NCBI GenBank assembly: GCA_020633205.1
Contig: JACKEB010000011.1
Coordinates: 496,001-560,000 of the forward strand
Direction of reading: 5' to 3'
Source of the DNA: Polyangiaceae bacterium
GTDB lineage: Bacteria > Myxococcota_A > Polyangia > Polyangiales > Polyangiaceae
Length of the DNA stretch: 64,000 nucleotides
Both the position numbers and the translations under genes were made by a program. The notes under the pieces were generated by a model that was given only the letters and a program-made list of their open reading frames with translations, did no database searches and was not told the DNA's origin. Shown here one piece after another: positions 8,458 through 18,120 of the stretch. Each line of letters starts with the position of its first letter. The stretch's first letter is position 1.

Positions 8458-9845
8458 GTCGTCTCCTGTCGCGGGCCGAGGGTCAGTGATTTCGATTGAA
8501 GTCTCAGACCCGGCCAATGTTGTTTCGTAGAGTTGCTGCTCGCGCTGTTGGCGTTTGCCCTGCATCGCTCATGGCTTGCTCGGGCTCTGTGCTCGCTCTG
8601 CGTAGGTTGCTTTGCTTGCTATCGCTTTGGCGCGGGCTGCTCAGCCACTGGTGCTTGGCGCTCAACGGCTGGGCACGGGAATCATTCCCTGTGGTTTTTC
8701 TGTTTTCTGAACACTTGGTGGAATTGGGAGTGATTGAACTCCGCTTGTCTCCGCCAAACGCTCTAGTTGAGAAACGCCGTACGGCTCTGACTGCCGCCTC
8801 CAACGTTTCTTCGATTCAGTGTTTACGCGACCCAACGGTTGGGAGTCCGAACCGTCTGAGACGCTTTAATTTTCCTCGATTTCATTCGTGCTCTGACTCA
8901 CGCCAGAACCATGGAACAGCCGAAAGCCCGCTGACACCGCGCCAGCGAGCTCACGCTGAACTAAGACTCAAGAGGTCAAGAACCCAGTGATTCCCTTGGC
9001 GCAGACCTGAAAGCTCGGAGAGCTATCAGCCGCGCTCGACCGAGCCGTGAAGGCCCTGGTTCCGGGGCTGCCGCTCGGAGATGCTGAGCGGCTCGCTGCG
9101 GAGGTCTGCTGGAAGGCGCTGTGGGAGCGCTCGCTGGGGTTGATTCCTCGTTTTTGCATCCGTGCTCGTTGTTTGAATCCAGGCGCCGTCGTTGCCTTGT
9201 GACGGGTCCACCTCTTGAATCGCCGGGTCCGTCGTGGAGCGAGTAAACCGGGGTGGAACTCTGACCTGGCGCCGTTCGGCTGACTGACTCTGCGAACCTG
9301 CGCCTGATGACGCTGCGCCTATTTGAACTTTGCGCTATTCGAACTCTCCGCCTGATAATTGCAGATGCCTGGAGCGCTCTCGGAGCGCGTACTGTTTCGG
9401 CGTTGTTTCGCGCTCTGCAGCGTGAACACGTCGCGCCCTCGTTGGCGCGAACAGACAATTATGACAGATCTGAGCGCCGGTGCTTGGTGCTCTCTGGCGG
9501 CGTCATGAACCAAGGGGTAGAGGTCCGCCAGGCGCGCCACTCTAGTCAGACGCGCCTAACTCGTCAAGAAATCGTAGCAGAAACTTGCTCGAGCGCTCGT
9601 GGAGGGGCTATTCCTGCGCGTTTTCGCGGACTTCTCGCGCGTTGAGCGGTCAGCGGGGTGGCGCGACTGAACACTCTGCGCGTGGCGCGGAAGCTGTCCA
9701 GCGACGGATGTCCAGTGCTCACCAGTAGCCGCTCGAGCCGCACCTTCGGGGGGCCTGTACGCTGGCCGCGACCGTGCATCGGGCGTTGATAGCCTCGTAT
9801 TCACGCGGAAACAATGCGGAGCGTTGCCGTGGGGCAACGAGCGGG
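8458..9845. other. Long region without convincing genes, upstream of cdnL and downstream of ppx
   Basis: About 1.39 kb. Open frames occur on both strands but are Arg/Ser/Pro-rich with no start context and contradict one another. The region is somewhat richer in T and A than its neighbours and holds short degenerate repeats, for instance TGCGCCTATTTGAACT and TTGCGCTATTCGAACT in tandem near 9313-9346, and inverted repeats such as ACGGTT/AACCGT (8836-8856) and CGTTGCC/GGCAACG (about 9827-9841, just after the ppx stop). It presumably contains the cdnL promoter and leader. No tRNA-like T-arm plus acceptor pairing was found. Confidence 0.6.
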
Positions 9846-10769
9846 TCAGCTGCCGAGCAGTTGCTCGAGGATGCCCCAGCGCACTCCGCGATCCGAGACC
9901 GTGAGATGTTGCGCGCCGGCCCACGTCAGAACACCCAGCGCTATTTGCGCGCCGGCGGCGATTACATCCGCGCGCTTCGGCTCGAGACCGGGCAGCTCGC
10001 GCCGCGCCGCGACCGGCAACGCCGCGAGGCTGCTGCAGAGTTCCTGCACCTGCTCGAGGCTCAGCTCCGCGCCATGGACTCGGGTCGAGTCGTAGCTGGT
10101 CAGGCGCTGGTGTACGGCGCACAGGGTCGTGAGCGTGCCGGCGACACCAATCAGATGCGCTTGTGGGATTGGCGGCGGGACCTTTGCGAGTTCGCTCGCG
10201 ATGTCCGCTTGGAGGCTCGCGAGCTCTTCTTGCGTCGGGGGGTCCGTGGGCAAGTGACGCTCGGTGAGACGCACCGAACCGATGTTCAAGCTGACCGCAG
10301 CATGCATCTTGCCAGCGGTGGCTTGGATGATCTCGGTGCTTCCACCGCCGATGTCGAAGACGACCACCGGCTCTTCGTTGACCGGCAGTCCGCTCAGCGC
10401 TCCACGGTAGGTCAGCTGCGCCTCTTCGTCGCCGCTGATCACCTCTGGTGTTACCCCAAGGAGCTGAGCGGCGCGCTCACGGAAGTCCTCACCCCCGGCC
10501 GCGTCGCGCATGGCACTGGTGCCCACAACCCGTAGCCGTGGGGAACCAAAGTCCCGCAGCAGGTCGGCGTAGTCCGCTAGGCACGCGAGGTTGCGTTCGA
10601 CCGCTTCGGGGGCGAGCGTGCGCGTTTTGTCTACGCCTTGACCAAGGCGCGTGATGGTGGCCCGCTCGAGCAGCGGAACCAGCCTGTTTTCAGCGCGTTC
10701 GGCGATCGCAAGCAACACCGAGTTGGTGCCGATGTCGATCGCCGCAGCGCGCTGTTGGTCTTGCTTCAA
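9846..10769 (-). CDS. ppx: Exopolyphosphatase / guanosine pentaphosphatase family protein (Ppx/GppA)
   Basis: Hydrolyses terminal phosphate from polyphosphate or pppGpp. The actin-like ATPase fold motifs are visible: AAIDIGTNSVLLAIAE at residues ~9-24 (phosphate-1 loop), VVFDIGGGSTEII at ~135-147 (phosphate-2), and GVAGTLTTLCAV at ~208-219. At 307 residues it is the short two-domain form without the C-terminal HD-like domain of E. coli Ppx. It begins 22 bases after the stop of the OmpA-like gene and is probably in its operon. Whether the substrate is polyP or pppGpp cannot be decided from sequence. Confidence 0.92.
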   Translation of the reverse strand: MKQDQQRAAAIDIGTNSVLLAIAERAENRLVPLLERATITRLGQGVDKTRTLAPEAVERNLACLADYADLLRDFGSPRLRVVGTSAMRDAAGGEDFRERAAQLLGVTPEVISGDEEAQLTYRGALSGLPVNEEPVVVFDIGGGSTEIIQATAGKMHAAVSLNIGSVRLTERHLPTDPPTQEELASLQADIASELAKVPPPIPQAHLIGVAGTLTTLCAVHQRLTSYDSTRVHGAELSLEQVQELCSSLAALPVAARRELPGLEPKRADVIAAGAQIALGVLTWAGAQHLTVSDRGVRWGILEQLLGS

Positions 10770-10791
10770 GGGGATTGGAGTCCCGCCCCGC

Positions 10792-11622
10792 TCACTTCGC
10801 GAGGCTGTTCAAGTTGAGCATCTCTTCGACGTCAGGCAGCACCACGAGTTCGACGCGACGGTTCTTTGCGCGGCCCTCGTCGGTGTCGTTGCTCGCGACC
10901 GGATCGGTGTCCGCGTAACCAGCGGCACTCCAGTGGGAGGCGTCCAGCCCACCACCCTTGTCCTCCGAATCCGTGAGGAACACGAGGACTGAGCGAGCGC
11001 GCATTGCGGAGAGGCCCCAGTTGTCTTTGAAGAAGCCGCCCTTGAGTGGTGCGGAGTCGGTGTGACCGGCGACCTGGAACTCGCGCTTGGAGAGCTCGGA
11101 GTCAGTCCTGATGACTTCGGCAACCTGTTTCAGGATGGAAATGCCTTCCTTCTTCAAGCTGTCCTTGCCGGAGTCGAAGAGCACGTCGCCAGGCAACTGG
11201 ATCAACATGCGGTTGTCTCGCACCTCCACCTTCAACCCAAGCTGAGTGAGCTTCTTGAGTCGGTCGCGCAGGTTCTCGAAGCGCTGACGGATTTGATCGA
11301 GCTGCTCCGCGCGGCGCTTGTACTCCTCTAGCGCCTTCATGTTTTCTTTCAGCGAGGCGCTGAGGTTGTCGAGGTTCACACCGCGCTCGCGCAGTTGCTT
11401 CTTCAACGCGTCGACTTCAGCGACCGCGTCGGAGTGATCCTGTTCGCACTTCTTGTGTGCCGTGCGCTGCGCGGCGAGTTGGTTACGCGCGGCTTCGAGC
11501 TCGCGTACTTTTTGGTCCCACTCGTCCTGGCTGTACCCGCACGCCGAAGAAAAAAATCCGGCGCCCATCAGGGAAAAAATCAGCAGCTGGCGAGGGCGAA
11601 ATTTCGGGGTCGTGAAAGACAT
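10792..11622 (-). CDS. OmpA-family lipoprotein with long coiled coil
   Basis: 276 residues. The signal peptide ends in a lipobox (GFFSSAC). Residues ~30-130 form a long coiled coil (KVRELEAARNQLAAQRTAHK; VDALKKQLRERG; EYKRRAEQLDQIRQRFENLRDRL). A C-terminal OmpA/MotB peptidoglycan-binding domain follows (DVLFDSGKDSLKKEGISIL; VAGHTDSAPL; GRAKNRRVELVV). This architecture resembles envelope-spacing lipoproteins and flagellar or motility-associated OmpA proteins that tie the membrane to the cell wall. Upstream gene of a probable two-gene operon with ppx. Confidence 0.9.
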   Translation of the reverse strand: MSFTTPKFRPRQLLIFSLMGAGFFSSACGYSQDEWDQKVRELEAARNQLAAQRTAHKKCEQDHSDAVAEVDALKKQLRERGVNLDNLSASLKENMKALEEYKRRAEQLDQIRQRFENLRDRLKKLTQLGLKVEVRDNRMLIQLPGDVLFDSGKDSLKKEGISILKQVAEVIRTDSELSKREFQVAGHTDSAPLKGGFFKDNWGLSAMRARSVLVFLTDSEDKGGGLDASHWSAAGYADTDPVASNDTDEGRAKNRRVELVVLPDVEEMLNLNSLAK

Positions 11623-11953
11623 GCAGAGGGGTCCTCAGAGGGGGTGGGTCGCTGGGCTTAGCGCTCTGGTGTGCGGCGCGTCAAGCATGCGTGTTGAAAG
11701 AACTTTTTGACGTCAACGCGGGGCGATTTCCTACCCCCTGAACAGCCGCCACAGGGTGCGTTTGGAGGGGTCTGAACAGGTGCTCGGTCCGCACTCGTTG
11801 CGTGGTCACCACCCCATGTTTCCAAGGCTCGCGCAACCCCTCCCTGAAAGTTTTTCGTTGACACATCACAATAGGTGGCAATATACGTCGTGCAACATAC
11901 CTCGGGATTAGTTCATTCGGTGCTGATCCCTGGTTCGTTCGTAGGAGGCACAA
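11623..11953. other. Intergenic region between divergent OmpA-like and histone H1-like genes
   Basis: 331 bp with no gene. The distal 100 bp are AT-richer and hold the promoter and leader of the H1-like gene. The proximal part is GC-rich with short G and C runs (CCTACCCCCTG near 11731; GGAGGGG near 11765) and shows no other feature I can support. Confidence 0.55.
11858..11887 (+). promoter_or_regulatory. Probable sigma-70-type promoter of the histone H1-like gene
   Basis: A consensus -35 box TTGACA at 11858-11863 is followed after 18 bases by TATACG (11882-11887), which matches four of six positions of the -10 consensus. The leader to the ATG at 11954 would be about 60 bases and ends in a strong ribosome-binding site AGGAGG at 11943-11948. 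Confidence 0.55.
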
Positions 11954-12241
11954 ATGGCCGCAAAGAAGACCAAGACCAAGGCAAAGACCAGCGCTCCCGC
12001 CGCAGCCCCCAAGGTTGCCAAGAAGCGCACCGCGAAGAAGGCAGCCAAGAAGGCGGGCAAGAAGAAGGCCGCCAAGAAGGCGGGCAAGAAGAAGGCCGCT
12101 AAGAAGGCTGCGAAGAAGGTTGCCAAGAAGGCGCCCGCGAAGAAGGCGGCGAAGAAGGCAGCCAAGAAGGTTGCGAAGAAGGTCGCCAAGAAGGCGCCCA
12201 AGCGTAAGGCTGCCAAGCGCAAGGCCGCCAAGAAGGCCTGA
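11954..12241 (+). CDS. Histone H1-like Lys/Ala-rich DNA-binding protein
   Basis: 95 residues, about half of them Lys and most others Ala. Repeats of AAKKAGKK, AAKKVAKK and AKKAP units make up nearly the whole protein, with PKRK and AKRKAAKKA at the end. This is the composition of the histone H1 C-terminal tail and of bacterial H1-like proteins (for example HctB, AlgP, and myxobacterial Lys/Ala-rich proteins), which bind DNA by charge and compact the nucleoid. Strong Shine-Dalgarno AGGAGG five bases before the ATG and a near-consensus promoter suggest high expression. Low complexity makes homology calls weak; length may vary by repeat slippage. Confidence 0.88.
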   Translation: MAAKKTKTKAKTSAPAAAPKVAKKRTAKKAAKKAGKKKAAKKAGKKKAAKKAAKKVAKKAPAKKAAKKAAKKVAKKVAKKAPKRKAAKRKAAKKA

Positions 12242-12861
12242 GTCGACTGCTGAAGTGCCTCTGACCGCGTCCTGAGACAGCGCCTTCCTGGGTGGCTGGA
12301 ATCGGGCCTGAGCCGAGAGCCTCCATTGGGAGTTCAGAGCCGGGCCTTCAGGACGCGGGACGAGTCAACCTTCGACGAAGCGACTTCGGTCGCCCGTCGA
12401 GTTCAATGATCGGATCTTCCGGTCGGCGAACGCAGAAGCTCAAACGCACCGTCCTTTGGAGGGTGCCTGATAGCCTGACATCAGCTGGGTCAGGCGCCTC
12501 GCGAGCTAGGCCCTGCGCGAGGTGAATCCTTGGGCCTTACTTTCCGTGCGGTTGGCGGACTGCACAGAGGGGTGATCGTCAGCCAAAGGCGCGTCATTCG
12601 CGCTTGGCGACACAGGGGTTGGCAGTCTCTCTGCGAGAGGCGCGTGGTTCGCTTGCGTTCCGCACCCAGTCCTCATGTGTTTGGAACCGGTTGTGCGTTC
12701 CTTCAGCAGTTACTGCCGCGCGGAATAAGCTTCGCGTGAGCTGCTGAGGCGAAACAGTGCTCCGGTTCTTGGCGTTTTGTTGCGCCGGGCGTCCGTTGTC
12801 CAACCCCTCCCCGCGGCGGGTTTGGGGGTGAGGGTCGCGCTGTGAGATGCCCCGCCGACGC
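12242..12861. other. Intergenic region with structured inverted repeats
   Basis: About 620 bp between the H1-like gene and the convergent 534-residue hypothetical gene; no credible gene. An 11-base inverted repeat CCGCGTCCTGA (12265-12275) / TCAGGACGCGG (12348-12358) encloses a ~70-base loop and could end the H1-like transcript. A second hairpin is formed by GCACC/GGTGC near 12446-12466. A G-rich motif, GGGTTTGGGGGTGAGGG, preceded by CAACCCCTCCCC, lies at 12801-12834. Confidence 0.5.
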
Positions 12862-14469
12862 TCAGTCGCCGAGGTACAGCTTCAACGCTGAAGCTGCCGC
12901 GCGTCGGTCGAACGAAACGCCATCCAGCGCATCGCGCTTCGAGATGTCGTCGAACAGCTTCAACAAGAAGCCGTGGAACGCCATGCACTCGTCGATCGCG
13001 GCTTCCAAGCGCTGCGGGTCAACGAGGTCCGTATCCTCCAGCCGACCCATGGCCTGCATGAACGCATCAAAGCGCGGGTAGTCGCTCGCGCGTAGCAGCG
13101 GGTAACCCATGGCGCGGAAGTAGGCGAGGAACTCTCGCACGTACTGGAAGTTGTAGACCGGTGCCCAGCGATCCTCGGCTGGTGAGTGCTGCGCCTTGGA
13201 GGAAAACGCGCGGACGATCTGGGCGAACATCCAGATATCTCGTCGCAACCGCTCGCTGGTTTCGCGCTGGGCGGCGCCGTCATCGAACACACCGTCGCCT
13301 TCCAGGCTCACGCCGAGGGCCTTGCCAAGGAAGAGGATGGCTCCGCGAATCGCGGGCCGCAGGTTGCTGATGCTTGCCGTCACCGCATCGCGTAGATCCG
13401 TGTCGTTCACCTGGGCATCAGGCGGCGGCAAGTCATGCTGGAATGCTCGGCGCATTTCCAGGCGGATATTCCCTGAGATGCCTTCGAGGGCGCTCTTGAT
13501 GCCGAGCAGGCGATGCCCTGCAGCGCGCAGGTTATCCGAGCGCGCGGAGAGATCCGTGGCACGTACTCGGAACAGATCGCGCTCGAAGCTCTCGGCCAGC
13601 AGCGTGCCTGAACGACGCCTCAAGTAGTCCGACAACGCGCGCGCGTCACTTCGCAGGACGCTGAGCACTAGGTGGGTGCGGCCTGCGTAGCCGCGCCGTC
13701 GCGGCGCTGTGAGCAACGTACGCTCGAGCAGCCGCAGGTAGCGCAGCATGCGGAACAGGCTGAGGAACGTCAGCGCGACCAGGCGATGCGCTTCCTCACC
13801 CGGCACGCTGCGAATCAGGTCGAGCACCTGACGACTCTTGATGCGGTCGAACTCCGGGCGAAACTCGAGGGCGGTGAGCGGGTTGAAGAAGACGTTGCGC
13901 CCAACGTCACGCTGCACCGTGGAGAGCACGGAGTAGAACAGCCGAAAGGGAATGCGCGGGGCGCGCAGCAAGCCTTCGATGATCTCTTGCGTACTGGTGA
14001 GCGAGGTGCGCAACGAGACCAAGCTCTCTTCCGGAGTGTGCTGGTTCTCCCCTGTACGCATCAGGCGCGTGCGCATGGAATCCTCAGGGATCACTGTCTC
14101 GAGGTAGCGCTGAAAGACGAGTGTGCGGTCGCGGGAACCGAGCAGCTGTCGTTGCAGCTCGATGATGCGTTGCATGCCGTCGCGGAACAGCATCATCGGC
14201 TGGCGGAAGTCTTGCGCGACCACCGGCGCCCGGCGCGGAGGCCCTGGATGATTTCGCGGGTTTGCGAAGCAGGCGGCGCTCTTGAGCAAGATCTCGAGCT
14301 CGAAGAGCACGTCATCTTTGGCCTCGAGGGGCAGCGTCGAGAACCAGAAGTCGCGCTGGGCACGCTGTTCCCGGGGCAGGCCGCGGGTGCGCGTGAGCAG
14401 ATCGTCGTAGGCGTCCGTGTCTGGCGCGGAGGGTGCCAGGCTGCGCATCGGAAGCAGCGAGTCGATCAC
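12862..14469 (-). CDS. Large hypothetical helical protein
   Basis: 535 residues, no signal peptide or transmembrane segment, Arg/Leu-rich and predicted almost all-helical (RLVALTFLSLFRMLRYLRLLERTLL; SARSDNLRAAGHRLLGIKSAL). No catalytic motif stands out. The gene starts 53 bases after the stop of the MMPL/RND exporter on the same strand, so the two are probably co-transcribed; a cytoplasmic partner of the exporter is possible but unproven. I do not recognise the family; it may be restricted to myxobacteria. Confidence 0.8.
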   Translation of the reverse strand: MIDSLLPMRSLAPSAPDTDAYDDLLTRTRGLPREQRAQRDFWFSTLPLEAKDDVLFELEILLKSAACFANPRNHPGPPRRAPVVAQDFRQPMMLFRDGMQRIIELQRQLLGSRDRTLVFQRYLETVIPEDSMRTRLMRTGENQHTPEESLVSLRTSLTSTQEIIEGLLRAPRIPFRLFYSVLSTVQRDVGRNVFFNPLTALEFRPEFDRIKSRQVLDLIRSVPGEEAHRLVALTFLSLFRMLRYLRLLERTLLTAPRRRGYAGRTHLVLSVLRSDARALSDYLRRRSGTLLAESFERDLFRVRATDLSARSDNLRAAGHRLLGIKSALEGISGNIRLEMRRAFQHDLPPPDAQVNDTDLRDAVTASISNLRPAIRGAILFLGKALGVSLEGDGVFDDGAAQRETSERLRRDIWMFAQIVRAFSSKAQHSPAEDRWAPVYNFQYVREFLAYFRAMGYPLLRASDYPRFDAFMQAMGRLEDTDLVDPQRLEAAIDECMAFHGFLLKLFDDISKRDALDGVSFDRRAAASALKLYLGD

Positions 14470-14522
14470 TCCGCGAACCGTCTCAGGTTTCGCGCTGGTT
14501 GGCTAGCGCGCTTCGCAGGCGA

Positions 14523-17099
14523 CTACTCCGCCACTGCGGCTTTGTCGGCGATTGCGGGCTTCGCGTTCGTTGGGTCCGCAGCGCGTTGACGGCTGGAGTC
14601 TCCAGAGCCGTCTTTACCCGCTCGCATGGTGCGCCATTTCAGCGCCGCTGGCAGGACCAGCACCGCGGCGGCGATGGTGGTGATTTCTCCAATGGCAGCC
14701 GCCAGGCCGAAGCTCTGCACCGCCCGGTTGATGCTGGTCAGCAGCACCAAGTAGCCCAGCGTGGTGGTGAGTGAACACAGCACGACCGCACCACCCGTCT
14801 CGATGAGCACGCGCTGCAGGTCGCGGTCGCCCATCAGCTCACGCCGCTTCATCACGTTGATGCAGTAGTCAGCGCCGACGCCGATACCGATCGGCAGCGA
14901 GACGAAGTTCAGGAAGTTCAGTTTGATGCCGAGCAGCGCCATCGTGCCTATCTGGTAGGCAACCCCACAGAGCAGCGTGATCAGGGTGGCCCAACCCGCG
15001 GCACGTCCACGGAACGCGATCAGAATCACCAGCACGGTACCGATCAGCGAGAGCAGTACCGCGATGGGGGCGTCTTCGCCGATGGCGATCAACATGTCGG
15101 CGAAGATGACCGAATCGCCGGAACCATGGATCACATCACCGCTCGGCAGCTTCACGTCGCGGTAGGAGTCCGCCCACAGCATCAAGTAGTGCGCGTCGTA
15201 GACGCTGCGCCCCTCCTTCGGGACGATGTAGACGACGCGTCCCCGTGCCCCGTCCTTCTCGGTGAATGGGCGTGCGACGAGCTCCGGTAGCTCTGCGATG
15301 CCGATCGCAGCGAGCTTCTCCGGCATGTTCTCTTCAATTGCCTTCCAGTCCTTGTCGCTGATGAAGCCGCGCTTGCGAGCACGCTCGAGCAGGTCTTTCG
15401 TCTCCTTGAGGAGCTTGAGCTTCTCTTGCTGTTTGTCCGGCAGTAGATCGTAGATGCTGACGATCTTCTCGAAGGGCTTCTTGTCAGGCGGTGCCTCACG
15501 GTAACGCTTGTTCAGCTCTTCAACCAGCGGCTGCACTTGGTCGATGCGATCGGTGACGATGGCCTTTCCGTCTTGGCCGAGGCGGCCCACGATCTTGTCG
15601 ACGCGCACCGAGAGCAGACCCGCGGCGGTCGGCTGCGTTCGCTCATTGCGAACGTTGCTGAGGTCGTACTCCATCGGATCGTTGACGAAGTAACGCACCG
15701 AAAGGACCACGCAGATGACTCCGAGGGCGGAGCCTATGATCGCGATACTCTTGGGGAATTTGTTGACGGCCCAGGCGAAGGGAACACCGTATACGCCGCG
15801 TAGCTTGGTGCGCCACACGGCCTCCCGGTCGCTGTACATCGGCTTGATGCGCTCGCTGAGCACCAGGATGGAAGGCAGCACGAAGTAGGTCGCGACCCAG
15901 CACAGCGCCATCCCCAAGCCCGCGATGATGCCGAAGTGCTTGAAGCCGCGGAAATCCGTTGCCGCGAGGGAACCGTATGCGATGCCCGCGGCGAGGGAGG
16001 CGGCGAGGGTCGCGCGGTAGGTTTCGAGGTGACCCGTCAAGACGGCTTGCTCGACTGGCTGCTTCTCGTCGCGTCGCGCCTCCACATAGCGCGCCATGTA
16101 GATGATACCGAAGTTGATGCCGTTGCCCGCGATGATCGACGCCAAGAAGCCGGTGGCCATGTTCAGGTAGCCGACGCTCAGGTACGCGAACGCGAACGAC
16201 CACACGCAGCCGATGGCGATCGTGATACCCATCGCCATTAGCGTGCGGAAACGCAAGAAGAACAGGAAGACGACGCCCAAAATCAGGCCAACGCCCCAGC
16301 CTCCAACGCTGATCAAGTCGTCGGTGATGGCCTTCTGTTGCTGCGCGCTGGTGATGAGATTCCCAGTGAAGTGGACCTCCGTGGCGGGGTCCCAGCTCTT
16401 CGGGTTGATGTCAGCAACGAGCGCTTCGATCTTTCGTTGCAGCTCGAACGCTTCCTGACTGCCGCTACCCAGGGGCGTGCGCACCAGGATGGCGCCGAGC
16501 TTGCCGTCTTCTCCGATGTAGTAGCCATCGACTCCAGGGCTCTTCTTGTTGGCTTCGTCGACCTTGCGCTGGAAGCGCTTCTTGAGCGCTTCAGCGCTCA
16601 AGTCGGGGACTTCGTCTTCACCAAAATCGAGGGCGGTGCCGGCGGCTTTTTGGACCTCCCAGTCGTAGCGCTCCTCCACGTCGTCGTGGATTTGCTGGAT
16701 GTCCTTGAGGTCGGCGTAGAGCGCCTTGTTGTCTTCGAAGAACTTCCGCACGGCACGCGTGCCATCATCCACGCCAACCACGTAGTCTGCAGGCAGCGCG
16801 CGCAGCTTCGGGCTGAGTGCGTCGATGGTGCGCTTCAACGATTCCGTGCTGGAGCCGCTGATGACGACAGTGAGAGTGGAAGCCCCGGCCAGCTTCTCGT
16901 TCACGCGTCGCATTTCGACAACACTGGCTTTGTGATCGGGGAGCAGCTCCTTGAAGCTGCTCTTGAGGCTGAGCTTGCTGGCGAAGAAGCCGGCGGGTAG
17001 CAGCGTCAGGAGCGCCACGATCAGCACGATTCCAGGATGTTTTACCTGGATCGCTGCCAACCAGCGGTGCATGCGAGCAAGGACGTTCTGGTCGTTCAT
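14523..17099 (-). CDS. MMPL/RND-superfamily exporter
   Basis: 858 residues, an inner-membrane protein with the RND layout: one N-terminal helix (HPGIVLIVALLTLLPAGFFA), a large periplasmic loop, five further helices (~270-460) beginning VGGWGVGLILGVVFLFFL, a helix before the second periplasmic loop, and a final block of helices ending AAAVLVLPAALKWRTM. NGINFGIIYMARYVEARR and GVGADYCINVMKRRE carry the polar residues of the two sterol-sensing/MMPL domains. The family exports hydrophobic molecules such as lipids or hopanoids (for example HpnN). The first ATG at 17099 is preferred over a TTG at 17132. A 535-residue hypothetical gene follows in the probable operon. Confidence 0.92.
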   Translation of the reverse strand: MNDQNVLARMHRWLAAIQVKHPGIVLIVALLTLLPAGFFASKLSLKSSFKELLPDHKASVVEMRRVNEKLAGASTLTVVISGSSTESLKRTIDALSPKLRALPADYVVGVDDGTRAVRKFFEDNKALYADLKDIQQIHDDVEERYDWEVQKAAGTALDFGEDEVPDLSAEALKKRFQRKVDEANKKSPGVDGYYIGEDGKLGAILVRTPLGSGSQEAFELQRKIEALVADINPKSWDPATEVHFTGNLITSAQQQKAITDDLISVGGWGVGLILGVVFLFFLRFRTLMAMGITIAIGCVWSFAFAYLSVGYLNMATGFLASIIAGNGINFGIIYMARYVEARRDEKQPVEQAVLTGHLETYRATLAASLAAGIAYGSLAATDFRGFKHFGIIAGLGMALCWVATYFVLPSILVLSERIKPMYSDREAVWRTKLRGVYGVPFAWAVNKFPKSIAIIGSALGVICVVLSVRYFVNDPMEYDLSNVRNERTQPTAAGLLSVRVDKIVGRLGQDGKAIVTDRIDQVQPLVEELNKRYREAPPDKKPFEKIVSIYDLLPDKQQEKLKLLKETKDLLERARKRGFISDKDWKAIEENMPEKLAAIGIAELPELVARPFTEKDGARGRVVYIVPKEGRSVYDAHYLMLWADSYRDVKLPSGDVIHGSGDSVIFADMLIAIGEDAPIAVLLSLIGTVLVILIAFRGRAAGWATLITLLCGVAYQIGTMALLGIKLNFLNFVSLPIGIGVGADYCINVMKRRELMGDRDLQRVLIETGGAVVLCSLTTTLGYLVLLTSINRAVQSFGLAAAIGEITTIAAAVLVLPAALKWRTMRAGKDGSGDSSRQRAADPTNAKPAIADKAAVAE

Positions 17100-17433
17100 G
17101 GACTCTGGGAGCGGCCGCTCGCTGGCGGCCAAGTCTCGAGAAGTAAGGCAGTGAGGGCCGGTGCGGCCCGCTTGCGGCTACCTGTGCAGTGCACGTGCCA
17201 GCCCAACTCAAGCGACGCGCCGAGCAAGGCGTCGATGTAGGTGCTGCCTCTTACCCGGATCAGTGGGCGCTGTCGAACGTCAGGCTGAACGCCTTCGCGC
17301 TTTCACCCGTTCGTCGCGCGAGCCTCACCAATGATCCTGGTCGGTTTCCCCGCTCGAGGCGTCCTTGGGAGCCATTGCCACGCCGTGCGCTGGACCTCTC
17401 CCCCCAAAAATCCGTGGAACGCGAGGGAGCCGC
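17100..17433. other. Intergenic region, nothing specific
   Basis: 334 bp between the start of the MMPL gene and the end of the lipoprotein gene, both on the minus strand. It should contain the MMPL promoter. The only recurring element is CCTCTCCCCCCAAAAA at 17395-17410, one of the dispersed C-rich motifs of this window. Confidence 0.5.
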
Positions 17434-18087
17434 TCAGGGAGCGAAGTTGAACGGGTAGTTCAGCTTGCTCTCCATGCCTTTCGGGTGCTCGCCGAACTCG
17501 AGCTTCTTCAGGGTGTTGGCGGCGCAATCGACGATCTTTGGGGTGAACAGGGTGGAGCGATCCTTGTTCATGGTCGCCTCCTTCACCTTGCCCTTCGGGG
17601 TGATCACCAGGCTCATGGTCAGGTCGCCTTTGAGTCCGGGAATTTCCTTCTGCACGGCCTCGTAGCAGCGCCGCACGCAGCCGCGATAAGTCTGCACGAT
17701 CTTCTGCATGGTCTCGATGTCTCGAGGCTTGCCAGCTACGCCGGCGACTTCGGGTGCCTTCGAGCCGTCGCCCTCATCGAGGGGACACCAAGTGCGGCTC
17801 TTTCCGTCGGCGGGGTTCGTGCCTCCTGCTTGTGCTCCCTCACCACCTTCATCGCCACCAGTGCTGCCTTCAGCGCCGCCTGTGCTGCCTTCGTCACCAC
17901 CCGCCGCGCTCCCGCTGGAGTCGCCCGCTTTGTTGCCCGTTGGTTCCCCAACCGTGGGCGGTGCGACCTCCGTGTTATCGGTGTCGCTGGGCGCTGTGCT
18001 GCGCAAGGTCGACGCCTCGCAGCCGAAGAGGATCACCCCAGTGAGCACGGAGGCAGTGAGCAAGTTGGTCCAGGCGCAGGTCCGCAT
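17434..18087 (-). CDS. Lipoprotein with AgmX/TonB-like C-terminal domain
   Basis: 217 residues. Signal peptide with lipobox VILFGC. A long linker of Gly/Glu/Ser repeats (STGGAEGSTGGDEGGEGAQAGG) spans ~55-95. The C-terminal domain (QKIVQTYRGCVRRCYEAVQKEIPGLKGDLTMSLVITPKGKVKEATM ... TLKKLEFGEHPKG) has the RxCYE start and G-x-V pattern of the AgmX/PglI C-terminal domain family, a TonB-like fold common in Myxococcota. Three cysteines may pair. It starts 33 bases after the HNH gene stop on the same strand. Specific role unknown. Confidence 0.85.
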   Translation of the reverse strand: MRTCAWTNLLTASVLTGVILFGCEASTLRSTAPSDTDNTEVAPPTVGEPTGNKAGDSSGSAAGGDEGSTGGAEGSTGGDEGGEGAQAGGTNPADGKSRTWCPLDEGDGSKAPEVAGVAGKPRDIETMQKIVQTYRGCVRRCYEAVQKEIPGLKGDLTMSLVITPKGKVKEATMNKDRSTLFTPKIVDCAANTLKKLEFGEHPKGMESKLNYPFNFAP

Positions 18088-18120
18088 GCGCTCGTTATAT
18101 CACTCAGCTAGGAGAAACCC

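Noticed and set aside
8458..9845. tRNA or rRNA fragment in the long gap
   Set aside because: TTTGAATCC and TTGAATC words resemble T-arms, but no flanking stems fit a cloverleaf.
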